Part shown: positions 18,726 through 26,339 of the stretch, one piece after another | How positions within the stretch are numbered: position 1 is the stretch's first letter | Layout: the number at the start of each line of letters is the position of its first letter | Source: Tunturibacter empetritectus | Lineage (GTDB): Bacteria; Acidobacteriota; Terriglobia; Terriglobales; Acidobacteriaceae | Direction: 5' to 3' | Assembly: GCF_040358985.1 (NCBI RefSeq) | Contig: NZ_CP132932.1 | Span: 3,348,001-3,412,000 of the forward strand | DNA length: 64,000 nucleotides | Position numbers and translations under genes: made by a program | Notes under the pieces: generated by a model | The model's database searches: none | What the model saw: only the letters and a program-made list of their open reading frames with translations | What the model was told of the DNA's origin: nothing

Positions 18726-20042
18726 ATGACGACGAAACAGAAGAAGAGGGTTGCGGCCAAAAAAAGTAAATCGGACTCCGTCGTGAAGGTTGCGCTGCTT
18801 GGGTTTGGCACGGTCGGTGGTTCAGTGGCGCGTGTGCTGGCGGCGTCGAGGTTTCCGGGTGTGCAGCTGACGCATATCTTCAACCGCAATGTGGATCGGA
18901 AGCGTAGCTCTGAGGCTGCAAAGTTGGTGCCGGGCTCGGTGGTGTGGACCGACAATATCGATGTGATTTTGCGGTCGGATGTTGATGTTGTGATTGAGTT
19001 GATGGGCGGCCTTAATCCTGTAGAAGGATGGTTGCGCAAGGCTCTTGCTGCGGGCAAGTCGGTGGTTACGGCGAATAAGCAGCTCATCGCTTATCGGGGT
19101 ACGGGACTGGCGAAGATTGCGGCGCAACATAACGTTCACCTGTTGCATGGAGCGGCTGTTGCGGGTGGTGTGCCGGTGATTCCGGGGATGTTGCAGGGGT
19201 TGTGCGGCGACCAGGTGACGAGACTCAGCGGCATTGTGAACGGCACTTGCAACTACATTTTGAGCCGGATGGAGGCTGGGGCCGACTACGCGACCGTTCT
19301 GGAGGATGCGCAGCAGCTTGGCTATGCTGAGGCTGATCCGTCTGCTGATGTAGATGGCTACGATGCGCGGGCGAAGCTCTGCATTCTGTCGCGCATTGCG
19401 ATGCACGCTGAGCTGGACCCGGATGCGGTTGCGATGCAGACGATCTCGGCGATTGAGGCGATCGATTTTTCTTATGCCAAGGAGTTGAACTGCACGATTC
19501 GCCAGGTGTCGCGCGCTGAGCTTGATGGAAGAATAGTGCATGCGCGGGTTGCGCCGATGCTGGTTCCGCTGGCCTCGCCGATGGCGTGGTCGCACGGTAC
19601 GCAAAATATGGTGGTGGTGAGCGGGAAGTTTGGCGGTGATGTTGTTTTTTCGGGACATGGTGCTGGTGGCGAACCTACGGCGGTTGCTGTGGTGTCGGAT
19701 CTACTGGCTGTTGCGCAGGATTGCAAAACGGTGCAGCTGCCGGTGCGAAGGCGCGAGGTGACCGGAGATTTTTTTGCGCCGCACTATCTGCGATTTGTCG
19801 TCGACGACAAGCCGGGAATTGTCTCGGCGATCTCGGGGGCGCTTTCGAAGGTGGGGGCTAATATCGATTCGCTGCTGCAGCGGCGGGGATATCCGAAGCA
19901 TCGGCTTCCGTTTGTGGTGACGACGGAGCCTTGCCTGAGTTCGACGATTGAGCGGGCTTTGGCTTCAGTAGCTCGCATGGATTGCATGCTGGAGAAGCCA
20001 CTGTGCTTGCAGATGCTGGAAGTGGAAGACAAAGCAGAGTAA
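18726..20042 (+). CDS. hom: homoserine dehydrogenase
   Basis: NAD(P)-dependent reduction of aspartate semialdehyde to homoserine, the branch point to threonine and methionine. The protein has 438 residues. A Lys-rich start (TTKQKKRVAAKKSK) precedes the Rossmann motif VALLGFGTVGGSVARVL, then VVTANKQLIA, GIVNGTCNYIL and EADPSADVDGYDARAKL of the catalytic domain. A C-terminal ACT domain (about 350-435, RFVVDDKPGIVSAISGALSK) suggests threonine feedback. It follows guaD by three bases but has no metabolic tie to it. Confidence 0.95.
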   Translation: MTTKQKKRVAAKKSKSDSVVKVALLGFGTVGGSVARVLAASRFPGVQLTHIFNRNVDRKRSSEAAKLVPGSVVWTDNIDVILRSDVDVVIELMGGLNPVEGWLRKALAAGKSVVTANKQLIAYRGTGLAKIAAQHNVHLLHGAAVAGGVPVIPGMLQGLCGDQVTRLSGIVNGTCNYILSRMEAGADYATVLEDAQQLGYAEADPSADVDGYDARAKLCILSRIAMHAELDPDAVAMQTISAIEAIDFSYAKELNCTIRQVSRAELDGRIVHARVAPMLVPLASPMAWSHGTQNMVVVSGKFGGDVVFSGHGAGGEPTAVAVVSDLLAVAQDCKTVQLPVRRREVTGDFFAPHYLRFVVDDKPGIVSAISGALSKVGANIDSLLQRRGYPKHRLPFVVTTEPCLSSTIERALASVARMDCMLEKPLCLQMLEVEDKAE

Positions 20043-20073
20043 CAATTTCTCAAATTTTTCTGCGGAGGGTGTG

Positions 20074-20439
20074 ATGGCACCGACGATCGCTAACGGCAAG
20101 ATCTGTTATGTCGAGATACCGGCGACGGATGTGCCGCGTTCGGCTGAGTTTTATAACCAGGTCTTTGGGTGGGAGGTTCGTAAGCGAGGTGATGGTGCTA
20201 CTGCTTTTGATGATGGCGTCGGCGAGGTAAGTGGGGCGTATGTGACGGGCAGGCCGCCAATGTCGGTGCCTGGAGTTTTGGTTTATGTCATGGTCGACAG
20301 CGTGGCTGCTGCGATTGAAGCGGTTGTCGCCGCAGGAGGTAAGATTGTGCAGCCGATTGGGGTCGATGCGCCGGAGATTACCGCGAGATTCGAGGATCCC
20401 GCGGGAAACGTATTCGGGCTTTACCAGAATCCTTCGTGA
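20074..20439 (+). CDS. VOC (glyoxalase/bleomycin-resistance fold) family protein
   Basis: A 121-residue single VOC domain: ICYVEIPATDVPRSAEFYNQVFGWEVRKRG at the N-terminus and ITARFEDPAGNVFGLYQNP at the C-terminus, with His/Glu metal positions not clearly complete. GCGGAGGGTG precedes the ATG at 20074. It is 31 bases after hom and is followed by a terminator. The substrate is unknown. Confidence 0.8.
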   Translation: MAPTIANGKICYVEIPATDVPRSAEFYNQVFGWEVRKRGDGATAFDDGVGEVSGAYVTGRPPMSVPGVLVYVMVDSVAAAIEAVVAAGGKIVQPIGVDAPEITARFEDPAGNVFGLYQNPS

Positions 20440-20470
20440 GATGTTGTTTGACTCATTTTGAGAAAAAAGA

Positions 20471-20501
20471 AGAGGCCGCGAGATGGATGCTCGCGGCCTC
20501 T
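20471..20501. terminator. bidirectional terminator between the VOC gene and moeZ
   Basis: A perfect 12-base stem AGAGGCCGCGAG/CTCGCGGCCTCT with a 7-base loop, an A-run before and TTGT after. It can serve the plus-strand hom/VOC transcript and the convergent minus-strand cys operon. Confidence 0.85.
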
Positions 20502-20517
20502 TTGTAACTGCTTACTG

Positions 20518-21741
20518 CTAGTACTTTGGCAGGGACGGGTCGATCTTGTCTGCCCAGGCGAGGATGCCGCCGGTTAAATTCGATACGTTGGTGAATCCGG
20601 CTTGTTTGAGGGCGACCGCGGCTCTCTGGCTGCGGGCGCCGGACTTGCAGTGGACGACGATCTCGCTGTGTTTTTTGTCGGCTAATTCGGCGGAGCGAAG
20701 AGCTATTTCGCCGACCGGGATCAGCGGTGCGCCGAGGTTTACGATCTTGTATTCGTGCGGCTCGCGAACGTCGAGGACGAAAACGTCTTCCTTGGCGTCG
20801 AGCTTGCGCTTCAACTCCTGGACCGAGATCTGCGGAATACCATCGACCACGGGAAGATCGCTGATTGCCTTGTCGCGCGCGACTTCAAGAGGACCGACTT
20901 CGCTGGGCGGAGTGATGCCGCAGAACTGGTCGTAGTCGATGAGTTCGGTCACGGTGGGGTTGGGACCGCAGACGGGGCACTCGGGATTTTTGCGCAGCTT
21001 GAGGGTGCGGAAGCTCATGCCGAGAGCGTCGACAAGGAGCAGCCGGCCGATGAGTGGGTCGCCGATGCCGAGGATCAGCTTGATGGTCTCGGTTGCCTGG
21101 ATGACTCCGACGAGGCCGGGGAGAATGCCGAGCACGCCGCCTTCTGCGCAGGAGGGGACCAGGCCCGGCGGTGGCGGCTCGGGATAGAGGCAGCGGTAGC
21201 AGGGGCCTTCTTTGGTGCCGAAGACGCTGGCCTGGCCTTCGAAGCGAAAGATGGAGCCGTAGGCGTTGGGCTTACCGAGCAGGACGCAGGCGTCGTTGAC
21301 GAGGTAGCGGGTCTGGAAGTTGTCGGTGCCGTCGGCGATGACGTCGTAGTCTTTCAAAATCTCGAGCGCGTTGGCGCTGGTGAGCATGGTGTTGTGTTTG
21401 ATGACTTTGACGGTGGGGTTGAGGCCCTTGAGCATGATCTCGGCGGAGTCGACCTTGAGCTTGCCGACGGTCGCGGTCGAGTGGATGATCTGGCGCTGCA
21501 GGTTGCTGGCGTCGACGGTGTCGAAGTCGACAAGGCCGATGGTGCCTACACCTGCGGCCGCGAGATAAAGTGCGAGAGGTGCGCCGAGCCCACCGGTGCC
21601 GACGCAGAGTACCTTGGCGGCCTTCAGCTTCTGCTGGCCCTCCATCCCAACTTCGGGAAGTATCAGGTGGCGGGAGTATCGAGCAATCTCGTCATTGGAG
21701 AGCTTGGGGAGTTCTACGGTCTCTTCTATGGCTGTTGGCAT
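20518..21741 (-). CDS. moeZ: MoeB/ThiF-type adenylyltransferase with rhodanese domain (MoeZ-like)
   Basis: Activates the C-terminal Gly of a ubiquitin-like sulfur carrier by adenylation and transfers sulfur to give a thiocarboxylate. The protein has 407 residues. The E1-like domain has VLCVGTGGLGAPLALYLAAAGVG, VDFDTVDASNLQRQ and zinc-type CYRC/CPVC pairs; the C-terminal rhodanese (about 305-405) has the active-site loop VVHCKSGARS. The GAGGAAAAG ribosome binding site supports the ATG at 21741. It is the last gene of the cysM-mec-cysO-moeZ operon, 97 bases after cysO. This fusion matches mycobacterial MoeZ, which sulfurates CysO. It could also serve molybdopterin synthase. Confidence 0.9.
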   Translation of the reverse strand: MPTAIEETVELPKLSNDEIARYSRHLILPEVGMEGQQKLKAAKVLCVGTGGLGAPLALYLAAAGVGTIGLVDFDTVDASNLQRQIIHSTATVGKLKVDSAEIMLKGLNPTVKVIKHNTMLTSANALEILKDYDVIADGTDNFQTRYLVNDACVLLGKPNAYGSIFRFEGQASVFGTKEGPCYRCLYPEPPPPGLVPSCAEGGVLGILPGLVGVIQATETIKLILGIGDPLIGRLLLVDALGMSFRTLKLRKNPECPVCGPNPTVTELIDYDQFCGITPPSEVGPLEVARDKAISDLPVVDGIPQISVQELKRKLDAKEDVFVLDVREPHEYKIVNLGAPLIPVGEIALRSAELADKKHSEIVVHCKSGARSQRAAVALKQAGFTNVSNLTGGILAWADKIDPSLPKY

Positions 21742-21838
21742 TGTCTTTTCCTCTGCCTCATGTGGAGGCGTCAAAAAACCTTCATCTCGTAAAACCGTCT
21801 TCGAACCGATTCCTTAGACGGTTACAAATAGGAAAATT

Positions 21839-22126
21839 TTATAGTCGACAGCTCGTTCCGCCGGCGATGGAGGGGATGATCGTGAGTTCGTCCGTGTCGG
21901 TTGCCGGGGTTTCTTCTTTGTTTGGGAGGTAGCGGATGTCGTCGTCGTTCAGGTAGACATTCACGAACGAGCGGAGCTTGCCCTCCGGGGTGAAGAGATG
22001 AGGTTTCAGTTCAGGGTATTGAACAGTTAGCTGTTGAAATACACTGCTGACGGTCGTTCCCGTGACGCTGACGGTCTCGAGTCCGCCGGTGTAGGCGCGC
22101 AGCGGGGTGGGGATGTGAATGTTCAT
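21839..22126 (-). CDS. cysO: ubiquitin-like sulfur carrier, CysO/MoaD/ThiS family, with C-terminal extension
   Basis: Small sulfur-carrier protein of 95 residues with a beta-grasp pattern (MNIHIPTPLRAYTGG, FVNVYLNDDDIRYL, LTIIPSIAGG). In this family the diglycine normally ends the chain and becomes the thiocarboxylate. Here residues Gly89-Gly90 are followed by five more residues, TSCRL, before the stop, so the carrier must be trimmed before activation. Its ATG overlaps the stop of the upstream JAMM peptidase gene (ATGA), the obvious candidate for that trimming, while moeZ downstream would do the sulfuration. Family assignment is firm; naming it CysO rests on the neighbours. Confidence 0.85.
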   Translation of the reverse strand: MNIHIPTPLRAYTGGLETVSVTGTTVSSVFQQLTVQYPELKPHLFTPEGKLRSFVNVYLNDDDIRYLPNKEETPATDTDELTIIPSIAGGTSCRL

Positions 22127-22641
22127 GCCTGACCTTTCTGGTTGAGTGCCGCTGCTTCGGCGACGTTAGGGGCTATGTCGATTTGAATGGCTTGGTCCTC
22201 GAAGTTCTTGTCGTCTTCTCCGGTTCCGCTCAGCAGAAAGGAGTTTGTCAGGATAGCTTTGCCCTGTTCAACGCTGGTGATGATGTAGGAGCAGCCGAGC
22301 CAGTGGGCTTCGGCGAAGTCGGTCTTCGACCACTGGGCGGGATGGTCGGGATGCGAGTGGTAGAAGCCGACGATGTCCAGTCCGAGGCCGCGCGCCTGCC
22401 GCTGAATCTTGACGAGCTCCTGAGGGGCGATGTGGTAGCGGTTGTGGGCGGAGTCGGTGCGGGTGTTGCCGGCGCGGACGATCTGCTGGACGTAGTTGAC
22501 TGCCGCAGCGCTATTGACGGGGGCGCCATCGCCCTCGCCGGCGATGTTCTTTCCGAGCAGGACGCCGCAGCACTCGTTCGGGTAGGTCTCTTCGCCGTGA
22601 GCGCGGAGGGCTTCGTAGTCAGCGTAGTGGATGCGTAGCAT
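22123..22641 (-). CDS. mec: JAMM/MPN+ metallopeptidase (Mec-like)
   Basis: Zinc peptidase of the JAMM family, 172 residues, start at 22641 with GGAGGG nine bases upstream. Catalytic pattern intact: Glu23 in PNECCGVLLG, then HSHPDHPAQWSKTD giving His95, His97, Ser105 and Asp108. The mycobacterial homologue Mec releases cysteine from the CysO-cysteine adduct; QbsD-type relatives remove residues after the diglycine of the carrier. Given the TSCRL tail on the neighbouring carrier, this enzyme may do both. It lies between cysM (5-base gap) and cysO (4-base overlap). The frame is open upstream, but that part overlaps cysM and is not coding. Confidence 0.9.
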   Translation of the reverse strand: MLRIHYADYEALRAHGEETYPNECCGVLLGKNIAGEGDGAPVNSAAAVNYVQQIVRAGNTRTDSAHNRYHIAPQELVKIQRQARGLGLDIVGFYHSHPDHPAQWSKTDFAEAHWLGCSYIITSVEQGKAILTNSFLLSGTGEDDKNFEDQAIQIDIAPNVAEAAALNQKGQA

Positions 22642-22646
22642 CTGGG

Positions 22647-23582
22647 TTAGCCCTCCTGCCAGAAGCGTTCGCTCATGTATTTTTCTGCCGAGTCGCAGAG
22701 GATGGTGACGATGACGGCCTCGCGTCCAGCGCTGGCCTCCTGCTCGCCGATTTGAAGAGAGGCTGCGACGGCGCCTGCAGCGGAGATTCCAATCAACAGG
22801 CCTTGATTGCGCGCCAGATCTTTCACCATCTCGTAGGCGGTTTCGGTGGGCATGTCGATATTCGCGTCGGCGAGCGAAGGGTCGTAGATGCGCGGCACGA
22901 TCGCGGTCGCCATGTGCTTCAGGCCTTCGAGGCCGTTGAACGGCGAGTCCGGCTGCATCGAGACGCAACGGATCGACGGGTTTAGTTCCTTCAGGCGGCG
23001 GGTTGTGCCCATGAACGTGCCGCTGGTTCCGAGTCCCGCGACGAAGTGGGTTACCTGGCCTTCGGTCTGCTCCCAGATCTCGTTTGCTGTGGTGCGGTAG
23101 TGCGCCTTCCAGTTCTCGTCGTTGGAGTACTGGTCGGCGTAGTAGTACTTGTCCGGTTCGGCTGCAGCGAGCTCTCGTGCTTTGCGGATTGCGCCGTCGG
23201 AGCCATTGGCTGGGTCGGTCCAGAGGACCTCTGCTCCATAGGCGGCGAGATAGCGTTTGCGCTCGGGCGAGACGTTCGACGGCATGCAGAGGGTGACTCG
23301 AAAACCTAACGCAGCGCCCAGCATCGCGTAGGCGATACCGGTGTTGCCGCTGGTCGCATCGAGCAGGCCGCGTGTGTCGCTGAGCAGGCCTCTGCGCTGT
23401 GCGTCGGCGACGATAGCAGAGGCGGCGCGATCTTTCACCGAGCCTCCGGGGTTCGCCCATTCGGCCTTGCCCAAAATCTGGACTCCGGGCAGATGAGCAT
23501 TGAGCCGCTCGAGCCTCACCAGGGGAGTGTGGCCGACGCGGTCGAGGATGCTTGTGCCGAACGGTTTGAGAGTGGTGATCAT
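22647..23582 (-). CDS. cysM: cysteine synthase, CysM-type
   Basis: PLP enzyme of the O-acetylserine/O-phosphoserine sulfhydrylase family, 311 residues. WANPGGSVKDRAAS contains the PLP lysine, LLDATSGNTGIAYAML the substrate loop, HFVAGLGTSGTFMGTTRRL the phosphate-binding glycines, and the tail is short (YMSERFWQEG). First gene of the operon with mec, cysO and moeZ, which makes thiocarboxylated CysO the likely sulfur donor and O-phosphoserine the likely acceptor, as in Mycobacterium tuberculosis CysM (inference from context). Confidence 0.9.
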   Translation of the reverse strand: MITTLKPFGTSILDRVGHTPLVRLERLNAHLPGVQILGKAEWANPGGSVKDRAASAIVADAQRRGLLSDTRGLLDATSGNTGIAYAMLGAALGFRVTLCMPSNVSPERKRYLAAYGAEVLWTDPANGSDGAIRKARELAAAEPDKYYYADQYSNDENWKAHYRTTANEIWEQTEGQVTHFVAGLGTSGTFMGTTRRLKELNPSIRCVSMQPDSPFNGLEGLKHMATAIVPRIYDPSLADANIDMPTETAYEMVKDLARNQGLLIGISAAGAVAASLQIGEQEASAGREAVIVTILCDSAEKYMSERFWQEG

Positions 23583-23685
23583 GCCGCTTCCATATTCTTT
23601 TGACTCATTTGAACCGTTGCGCCCGCTGCGATTGAAGGACTCTCGCGGATGTGCGACAGTTAATCGAGTCTAACGTATTGCACAT

Positions 23686-24099
23686 ATGGCGAAAAAGATC
23701 CCACAACGAAGCTTCAATGACGTTCTTGGTCTCCTCGGGGGCCAGAGATTCGATGTTGCCCCCGCTCAGGAGGGTGCAAAGCGAACGCCAAATGCCGTCC
23801 AGGTAAGGAAATACGGCTGTGCGGCTGAGATCGCTGCGGCGCCGGACGGTACGGTCGAGATCCTGGCCCGGCCGGGGTGGCTGCTGAATGGCGAGATCGC
23901 GCGCCTGCTCGACCGGGGGTATCAAAAATTCCTCAAGACGAGCAAGCTGGAGATTCCCGCGTCGGCGGATCATCTGCGGTCGATCCATGAGTTCAGCGAA
24001 GAGCTGAAGGAAGCGATCGGCGCCACGGTCCTCTACAACGAGGCACTCGGCACTACAAGCAACGTCTACCAATACGATCGGGTCAAGGGACGGGACTAA
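23686..24099 (+). CDS. conserved-looking hypothetical protein
   Basis: A 137-residue soluble protein that I do not recognise. It starts MAKKIPQRSFNDVLGLLGG, has a mixed alpha/beta pattern (EIAAAPDGTVEILARPGWLLNGEIARLLDRGYQKFL) and ends in a charged helix and DYxRVKGRD-like tail. There is no signal peptide or membrane segment. It is divergent from cysM with about 100 bases between. The ATG at 23686 has no Shine-Dalgarno sequence. Coding character is good over the full length; an antisense frame in the same region looks like a shadow. Confidence 0.65.
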   Translation: MAKKIPQRSFNDVLGLLGGQRFDVAPAQEGAKRTPNAVQVRKYGCAAEIAAAPDGTVEILARPGWLLNGEIARLLDRGYQKFLKTSKLEIPASADHLRSIHEFSEELKEAIGATVLYNEALGTTSNVYQYDRVKGRD

Positions 24100-24156
24100 G
24101 CCTGTGCGAGTGCGGGAGATCCTAGAAATTCCCGATCAAGGTCCTGTTTTTGAAAG

Positions 24157-24211
24157 GGCGGGACTTTAGTCCCGCCGCAAATCTAACCGCAGCAACGCGA
24201 CTTTAGTCGCT
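24157..24211. repeat. two short palindromes (GCGGGACTTTAGTCCCGC and GCGACTTTAGTCGC)
   Basis: GGCGGGACT-TT-AGTCCCGCC at 24158-24177 is a perfect inverted repeat with a 2-base loop. It is followed at 24198-24211 by the shorter GCGACTTTAGTCGC, which shares the ACTTTAGT centre. They lie between convergent genes and could act as a terminator, but the shared centre looks more like a REP-type intergenic element. Confidence 0.6.
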
Positions 24212-24243
24212 GAGGGAACGCTGCATACTTCGTCAGAACTTCT

Positions 24244-25128
24244 TTAGCGTCGCCGATTCTGCTCCCGTTGCAACTCGCGATAGGCTTCGCTCTTGCCGAT
24301 GCCGCGTTCGCGAGCGACTCGCTTCAGGGCATCCATCTCGCTGATACCTTCTGACTTCATCATTGCGGAAACCTCGGCGGCGAGAGTGATCTTCCGCTTT
24401 TCAGCGGTGTTCTCAATTGGGGCCAGGGTGAGCAGCAGCACGATCTCTCCGCGGACGCTGGCGCGCGCCGCTAGTTGGGATCGTAGATCGGCGACTGTTC
24501 CTCGCAAAAACTCTTCATGCAGCTTGGTCAGCTCGCGCGCGATGACGACGTGTTGCTCAGGACCGAAGACGGCGTCAATGTCGGCGAGGGTATCGAGGAT
24601 GCGGTGCGGCGCTTCGTAGAAGACGTGAGTTACCTTGCCTCGCATGAGGTCTTCGAGCGCGGTCTTGCGCTGGCCTGCCTTGGCGGGAAGAAAGCCGTGA
24701 AAAGTGAAGCGCTCGGTGGGGAGACCGCTTGCGATCAAGCCGCTGATTGCGGCATTCGCGCCGGGGATGGGGAAGACATCGACTCCGGCAGCGAGGGCAG
24801 CGGCGACGATCTGGCCGCCGGGATCGGCGATACCGGGCGTTCCGGCGTCACTGACGACGGCGATGCGGGCGCCTGTCTTTAGCTCGGCTATGAGTTCTTC
24901 CGTGCGCGAGCCCTCGTTGTGCATGTGATAGCTGACAGTGGGGGTGCGGATCTCGAAGTGATTGAGGAGTTTTTGCGTCTGCCGTGTGTCCTCGCAGGCG
25001 ATGCGGTCCGCTTGACGCAAAACTCGCAGCGCCCGGAGCGTAATGTCTTCGAGATTGCCGATGGGGGTGGCTACGAGGTAAAGCCCCGGCGCCAGCGGCC
25101 GGTCGTCTTTGTCGTGGATTGCGGGCAT
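24244..25128 (-). CDS. rsmI: 16S rRNA (cytidine1402-2'-O)-methyltransferase
   Basis: SAM-dependent methylation of C1402 in the ribosomal P site. The protein has 294 residues of the tetrapyrrole-methylase fold. LYLVATPIGNLEDITLRALRVL at the N-terminus is diagnostic, followed by CEDTRQTQKLLNHF, VVSDAGTPGIADPG and RFTFHGFLPAKAGQR; the basic C-terminus ends REQNRRR. Its ATG overlaps the stop of the upstream M50-like gene by one base, so the two are coupled. Confidence 0.95.
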   Translation of the reverse strand: MPAIHDKDDRPLAPGLYLVATPIGNLEDITLRALRVLRQADRIACEDTRQTQKLLNHFEIRTPTVSYHMHNEGSRTEELIAELKTGARIAVVSDAGTPGIADPGGQIVAAALAAGVDVFPIPGANAAISGLIASGLPTERFTFHGFLPAKAGQRKTALEDLMRGKVTHVFYEAPHRILDTLADIDAVFGPEQHVVIARELTKLHEEFLRGTVADLRSQLAARASVRGEIVLLLTLAPIENTAEKRKITLAAEVSAMMKSEGISEMDALKRVARERGIGKSEAYRELQREQNRRR

Positions 25129-26234
25129 TATTCCGGTTGCCGCAGCTTGCGGCGCTGGTTCAGCATCCCCATGGAGAGGGCGAGATTCTGCGGCGTGATG
25201 ATGCCGACGATGCGGTCGCCTTCGAGGACAGGAACCATCTGCGCGCCCTGACCGGCCATGATGCGGCGCAGCGTTTTGACGAGGGAATCGTCGGGCTGTG
25301 CGGTCTGGAAGGAGCGTGTCATCACGCCCTGCACGTAGCCGTTGCCGTCGCTTTGCAGGGCGTCGACGATGCTCTGACGTGAGACCGCGCCAACGAGATT
25401 CGATCCGCGCACCACGGGAAAGACGTCCTGCAGGGTGTGGACGGAGCGTTGGAGCGCGTCTTCGAGGGTATCCGAGGCCGAGAGCATGCTGAACTGCGTG
25501 AGCATGACGTCACGCATACGCACCGCGTCGACATCGGTTTGCAGCAACAGCCCCTGATCTTCCATGTGCGCGCCGATCATGAGGAAGGCGCCGATCATGA
25601 CCAGCCACATGTTTGGGACGAGGAGGCCGGCGACGATGAGTGCGATGGAGATGAACTGGCCCAGACCTGCCGCGGCTCGTGTGCTCTTCATGACGCCTTT
25701 GGTCTTGGCGAACTCGCCACGAAAGACGCGTCCTCCGTCGAGCGGCGAGGCTGGCAGCAGATTGACGACGCCGAGCAGGATGTTCATCCAGACTGCGGCC
25801 CTCAGCAGGTGCATGGGCGACATCCAGGGCCGCTCGAGGATGCTGACTTCAGGCGCGATCGTGAGCGTCATCGCGGCCAGCAGCACTCCGAATCCGATGT
25901 TCGCTGTTGGTCCGATGACGGCCATGCGCTTTTGCATCTCGGGGGTGGAGGCTTTCTCGGTTGCTTCGGTGCTGGCGTAGCTCATCAAGCCACCGACGGG
26001 AAGCAGAAGGATGCTGCGGAGGTCTAGCCCGAACCAGGCTGCCCCGATGGCGCGGGCTACCTCGCGAATCACCACGGCGAGCAGCAGAAGAAGCCAGAGA
26101 GCAAATCCTCTGCTCCCAGTGGAACCCGTCATGGACGCGTAGCTGATTGACAACCCGAGGATAAGGAGGAAGAAGGTGTGAATGCGGACATCCACGCCGA
26201 GAAATCTGCCGATCGGAAAAGACCACCCACGCAT
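25128..26234 (-). CDS. site-2-protease (M50) homologue with CBS pair; zinc motif altered
   Basis: A polytopic membrane protein of 368 residues from the ATG at 26234. Membrane segments lie at about 18-33, 45-62, 110-130, 148-162 and 190-225, with two CBS domains in the C-terminal 130 residues (MRDVMLTQFSMLSASDTLEDAL and VMTRSFQTAQPDDSLVKTL). The M50 family pattern is clear, including NLLPASPLDGGRVFRG with the zinc Asp166. However, the HExxH motif reads RExxR (Arg57-Glu58-Val-Ala-Arg61): both histidine codons are CGC, one base from CAC. It is probably proteolytically inactive or uses other ligands. The start is uncertain; an ATG at 26288 is an alternative. It is coupled to rsmI. Confidence 0.8.
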   Translation of the reverse strand: MRGWSFPIGRFLGVDVRIHTFFLLILGLSISYASMTGSTGSRGFALWLLLLLAVVIREVARAIGAAWFGLDLRSILLLPVGGLMSYASTEATEKASTPEMQKRMAVIGPTANIGFGVLLAAMTLTIAPEVSILERPWMSPMHLLRAAVWMNILLGVVNLLPASPLDGGRVFRGEFAKTKGVMKSTRAAAGLGQFISIALIVAGLLVPNMWLVMIGAFLMIGAHMEDQGLLLQTDVDAVRMRDVMLTQFSMLSASDTLEDALQRSVHTLQDVFPVVRGSNLVGAVSRQSIVDALQSDGNGYVQGVMTRSFQTAQPDDSLVKTLRRIMAGQGAQMVPVLEGDRIVGIITPQNLALSMGMLNQRRKLRQPE

Positions 26235-26289
26235 AAGGACTATTGTATGCGCTGCCGTCTCTCGATTCTCGTGTTGGCGGCTTACCATA

Positions 26290-26333
26290 GGCTCGCTTGC
26301 GTCTTACTATAGGCTCGCTTCCGTCTTACTATA
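26290..26333. repeat. 22-base tandem repeat in the M50/rsmD divergent intergenic region
   Basis: Two complete units of GGCTCGCTTGCGTCTTACTATA (26290-26311 and 26312-26333, one mismatch) are preceded by a half unit ending CTTACCATA. Each unit ends in TACTATA, a passable -10 box, so the array may duplicate a promoter element for rsmD. Confidence 0.75.
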
Positions 26334-26339
26334 GGAAAG

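Noticed and set aside
20518..21741. Assignment as ThiF of thiamine synthesis
   Set aside because: The C-terminal rhodanese fusion and the operon with cysO, mec and cysM fit MoeZ better; no thiS or thiG is adjacent, and thiL lies in a separate transcript.
22647..23460. N-terminal extension of the JAMM peptidase frame across cysM
   Set aside because: The extension is the out-of-frame shadow of cysM; GGAGGG and the conserved peptidase start place the gene at 22641.
26279..26333. Possible CRISPR-like direct repeats
   Set aside because: Units are directly adjacent with no spacers and there are no cas genes.
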